The notes under the pieces were generated by a model, which saw nothing but the letters and a program-made list of their open reading frames with translations, was not told where the DNA came from and made no database searches. DNA of 64,000 nt. Origin: Mesorhizobium huakuii. GTDB taxonomy: Bacteria; Pseudomonadota; Alphaproteobacteria; Rhizobiales; Rhizobiaceae. The stretch covers positions 2,476,001-2,540,000 of the forward strand of contig NZ_CP050296.1 of assembly GCF_014189455.1 (NCBI RefSeq). The letters are read 5' to 3'. Position 1 is the stretch's first letter. Each line of letters begins with the position of its first letter. Below, one piece after another: positions 61,223 through 64,000 of the stretch. The translations under genes were made by a program, and so were the position numbers.

Positions 61223-63053
61223 TTACGCCGCGCCGACCGCCTTGGCCGACTTCTCGAAACGCTTGCGCTCGTTCGGATCGAGATAGAGCTTGCGCAGCCG
61301 GATGGTCTTCGGCGTCACCTCGACCAGCTCGTCGTCCTGGATCCAGGCCAGGGCGCGTTCCAGCGTCATGCGGATCGGCGGGGTGAGCTTGACCGCCTCG
61401 TCCTTGCCGGCGGCGCGGATGTTGGTCAGCTTCTTGCCCTTCAGCACGTTCACTTCGAGGTCGTTGTCCCTGGAGTGGATGCCGATGATCATGCCCTGAT
61501 AGACCTTGACGCCCGGATCGATGACCATCGGGCCGCGATCTTCGAGGTTCCACATGGCGTAGGCGACCGATTCGCCCTGCTCGTTGGAAATCAGCACGCC
61601 GTTGGTGCGGCCGGGCAGTTCGCCCTTGTAGGGCTCATAGGCATGGAACAACCGGTTCATCACGGCGGTGCCGCGCGTGTCGGTCAGAAGTTCCGACTGG
61701 TAGCCGATCAGGCCGCGCGTCGGCGCGTGGAAGACGATGCGCTGGCGGTTGCCGCCGGAGGGGCGCAGTTCGACCATCTCGGCCTTGCGCTCCGACATCT
61801 TCTGCACGACGACGCCGGCATGCTCCTCGTCGACGTCGATGACGACTTCCTCGACCGGCTCCAGCAATTCGCCGTTCTCGCCCTTCTGCATGACGACGCG
61901 TGGACGCGACACGGCGATTTCAAAACCTTCGCGGCGCATCGTCTCGATCAGCACGGCGAGCTGCAATTCGCCACGGCCGGAGACGAAGAACGAATCCTTG
62001 TCCGGCGATCTCCTCGATCTTCAGCGCGACATTGCCTTCGGCCTCGCGCAGCAGGCGGTCGCGTATGACGCGGCTGGTCACCTTGTCGCCTTCGGTGCCG
62101 GCGAGCGGTGAGTCGTTGACGAGGAAGGACATGGTCACGGTCGGCGGATCGATCGGCTGCGCATGCAGCGCCTCGGTCACCGCCAGATCGCAGAACGTGT
62201 CGGCGACGGTACCCTTCGACAGGCCGGCGATGGCGACGATGTCGCCCGCCTGGGCTTCCTCGATCGGCTGGCGCTCGAGGCCACGGAAAGCCAGGATCTT
62301 CGAGATGCGGCCGGTTTCGATCTGGGTGCCGTCATGGTGCAGCACCTTGACCGCCTGGTTGGCCTTCAGCGTGCCGCTCTCGATACGGCCGGTGATGATG
62401 CGGCCGAGGAAGGGGTTGGCTTCCAGGATGGTGCCGATCATGCGGAACGGGCCGGGATGGACGGTCGGCGCCGGCACATGCTTGATGACGAGATCGAACA
62501 GCGGCGCCAGCTGCTGGTCCTTCGGGCCTTCCGGATTTTCCGAAACCCAGCCGTCACGGCCCGAACCGTAGAGGATCGGGAAGTCGAGCTGCTCGTCGGT
62601 GGCGTCGAGCGCGGCGAACAGGTCGAACACCTCGTTGACCACTTCGACATGACGGGCGTCCGGGCGGTCGATCTTGTTGATGACGACGATCGGCTTCAGG
62701 CCGACCTTGAGCGCCTTGCCGACGACGAATTTGGTCTGCGGCATCGGGCCCTCGGCGGCATCCACCAGCACGATGGCCGAATCCACCATCGACAGGATGC
62801 GCTCGACCTCGCCGCCGAAATCGGCGTGGCCGGGCGTGTCGACGATGTTGATGCGGGTATCCTTCCAGTCGACCGAGGTCGCCTTGGCCAGGATGGTGAT
62901 GCCGCGTTCCTTTTCGAGGTCGTTGGAATCCATGGCGCGCTCGGCGACGCGCTGATTGTCGCGGAAGGAGCCGGACTGCTTCAAAAGCTGGTCGACAAGG
63001 GTGGTCTTTCCATGGTCGACGTGCGCGATGATCGCGATATTACGGAGTTTCAT
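61223..63053 (-). CDS. typA: Ribosome-associated GTPase TypA/BipA (one frameshift)
   Basis: Translational GTPase related to EF-G that binds ribosomes under stress. Starts ATG 63053 ([19 protein letters not shown] with the G1 box HVDHGKTT), switch [16 protein letters not shown] and G4 NKIDRP. Domain II follows. The frame breaks at about 61998-62003, where one extra base (KIEEIAG, then Q instead of [14 protein letters not shown]) shifts to another frame that carries the C-terminal domains ([36 protein letters not shown]) to the stop at 61223. Removing one base gives 609 residues, exactly the family length. Confidence 0.93.
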
Positions 63054-63250
63054 GTTCTGGGTCTCGGAAGCGTTGCAGGCAGCAGGCCAAAGGCGCTGCC
63101 TCTTTCGGTTGCGCGGCTCATACAGGGTTTTTCGCAGTTGCGAAAGGGGACGCGCGACACCAAATACTCATCAAATCTTAAGCATCTGCGTGTGAGATGA
63201 TTTTGTTAACCAAGGCGGGAACCATTCAGGGCCCGGGCAGTTCGACCATC

Positions 63251-63535
63251 ATGACCGATAAACTCAACCGATTTTGGCCACTCATCGCTTCGGTGGCCTT
63301 TGCCTTGCTGCTGGCGGCCAACGCCGCGCAGTCGGCTGCCGCGACGCAGAAGGGCGCGCGCGCCGTTGCGCAGTCCGACACCCAGACCGCGGAGCAGGCC
63401 TTTGCCGATGCGCCTGATGGCGTTGACCCGATGGTGACGGGACCGGTCAGCACCGCCTTCAAGCAGAGACAAGCCAGCGCCAACTGCGACAGTGCCGTGT
63501 GGCCAAACATTCCGATGGTCTGCTACCCGGACTGA
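63251..63535 (+). CDS. Small exported hypothetical protein
   Basis: 94 residues from ATG 63251. N-terminal hydrophobic stretch RFWPLIASVAFALLLAANAA acts as a signal peptide or anchor, followed by an Ala/Gln-rich part and a Cys pair near the end (ANCDSAVWPNIPMVCYPD) that may form a disulfide. No domain recognised. Divergent from typA. Confidence 0.65.
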   Translation: MTDKLNRFWPLIASVAFALLLAANAAQSAAATQKGARAVAQSDTQTAEQAFADAPDGVDPMVTGPVSTAFKQRQASANCDSAVWPNIPMVCYPD

Positions 63536-63548
63536 TGATTGCGGGCGC

Positions 63549-64000
63549 TTACGCCGATCGTACCGGATCGAGTGTGACCTTGTAGAGTTCGTTGTCGTCG
63601 CGATCCATCAGCCGCACTGTGAGTTGCTCGGTCGCGCCTGAGATATCGACAAGGCCGAAGAACTGCAGGCCGGCCGACGGCGGCAGGTTCTGGCCCTGCT
63701 CGGCGGTCGGCGCCTTGATGAATTTCAGCTCCGGACCGAAGGTCATGTCGAGATCGTTGGGGCCGAAGGTGCCGGCGTGGATCGGGCCGGAGACGAATTC
63801 CCAGAAGGGATTGAAATCCTGGAACTGCGCCTTGTCTGGGTTGTAGTAGTGCGCGGCCGTATAGTGCACGTCGGCGGTGAGCCACACCGTGTTGGTGACG
63901 CCGACAGTCTTGATGAAGCGCAGCACGTCGGCGAATTCCATCTCGCGGCCCTTCGGCTTGCCGTTGTCGTTGTTGCTGACGGCTTCGAAGCCGACCTTCT
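63549..64000 (-). CDS. PhoD-like alkaline phosphatase, C-terminal part
   Basis: Partial: the frame is open to the right edge, so the N-terminus and signal peptide are missing. The visible part has VWLTADVHYTAAHYYNP (metal-binding Asp-His region), FVSGPIHAGTFGP and a C-terminal beta domain (GLQFFGLVDISGATEQLTV). PhoD enzymes are exported, calcium/iron-dependent phosphodiesterases/phosphatases. Convergent with the small exported protein gene, 13 bp between stops. Confidence 0.88.
   Translation of the reverse strand, partial: KVGFEAVSNNDNGKPKGREMEFADVLRFIKTVGVTNTVWLTADVHYTAAHYYNPDKAQFQDFNPFWEFVSGPIHAGTFGPNDLDMTFGPELKFIKAPTAEQGQNLPPSAGLQFFGLVDISGATEQLTVRLMDRDDNELYKVTLDPVRSA

Overview
This is a GC-rich window from an alphaproteobacterium of the Rhizobiales, most likely Mesorhizobium or a close Phyllobacteriaceae relative (inference from gene content and order). 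Supporting signs are the atpHAGDC operon with an Ala/Lys-rich extension on the beta subunit, the DUF1674-htpX-rsmB-heparinase-purH run, a 1596-residue NAD-glutamate dehydrogenase, leuS-lptE, usg, and several rhizobial-style palindromic intergenic repeats. It is ordinary chromosomal sequence with one intact-looking insertion sequence; I saw no rRNA, tRNA, CRISPR array, prophage or conjugative element.

Layout. 1-1635: 5' part of a glycine-rich autotransporter, frameshifted. 1.9-5 kb: a decayed RecQ C-terminus, an SDR oxidoreductase and intact recQ. 5-10.1 kb: aldehyde dehydrogenase, then a uronate-catabolism locus (kdgF-uxaC, divergent from uxuB). 10.1-15.3 kb: F1 ATP synthase operon. 15.6-19.8 kb: membrane protein, Asp/Glu racemase family, priA, transaldolase-like aldolase. 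19.8-26.6 kb: an FtsK without membrane segments, lptE, leuS, yggS. 26.7-32.4 kb: two aldo/keto reductases, an MFS exporter with its divergent LysR regulator, and a YpfJ-like metallopeptidase with a changed zinc motif. 32.6-38.1 kb: usg, acs, MOSC protein, a TIM-barrel isomerase-like protein, a cfa-family methyltransferase. 38.3-38.5 kb: an unusual mini-gene with a perfect Shine-Dalgarno and stacked hairpins. 38.5-48.8 kb: TadG-like protein, transglutaminase-like protein, HAD phosphatase, DUF1674, htpX, rsmB, heparinase II/III-like protein, purH. 49-57.8 kb: UMF1-type transporter, methyltransferase, NAD-GDH, AhpD-like protein, YCII protein, LysE exporter. 58-60 kb: a phosphoesterase clipped by an ISAs1-family element. 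60.5-64 kb: DUF1062 protein, typA (frameshifted), a small exported protein, and the 3' part of a PhoD-like phosphatase.

How genes work together. KdgF, UxaC and UxuB would carry unsaturated or free uronates into the ketodeoxygluconate route. AtpH/A/G/D/C form most of F1. LptE serves LPS export and LeuS charges tRNA-Leu. The LysR gene probably controls itself and the MFS-AKR pair through a palindrome touching its start codon.

A quality warning: six single-base indels interrupt five otherwise well-conserved genes (autotransporter, uxaC, rsmB twice, typA, transposase), several of them in homopolymers. Sequencing or consensus error is the simplest explanation for at least part of them. The observation I find most intriguing is the mini-gene at 38288-38478; next are the RecQ remnant and the repeat elements that supply the stop codons of two unrelated genes.
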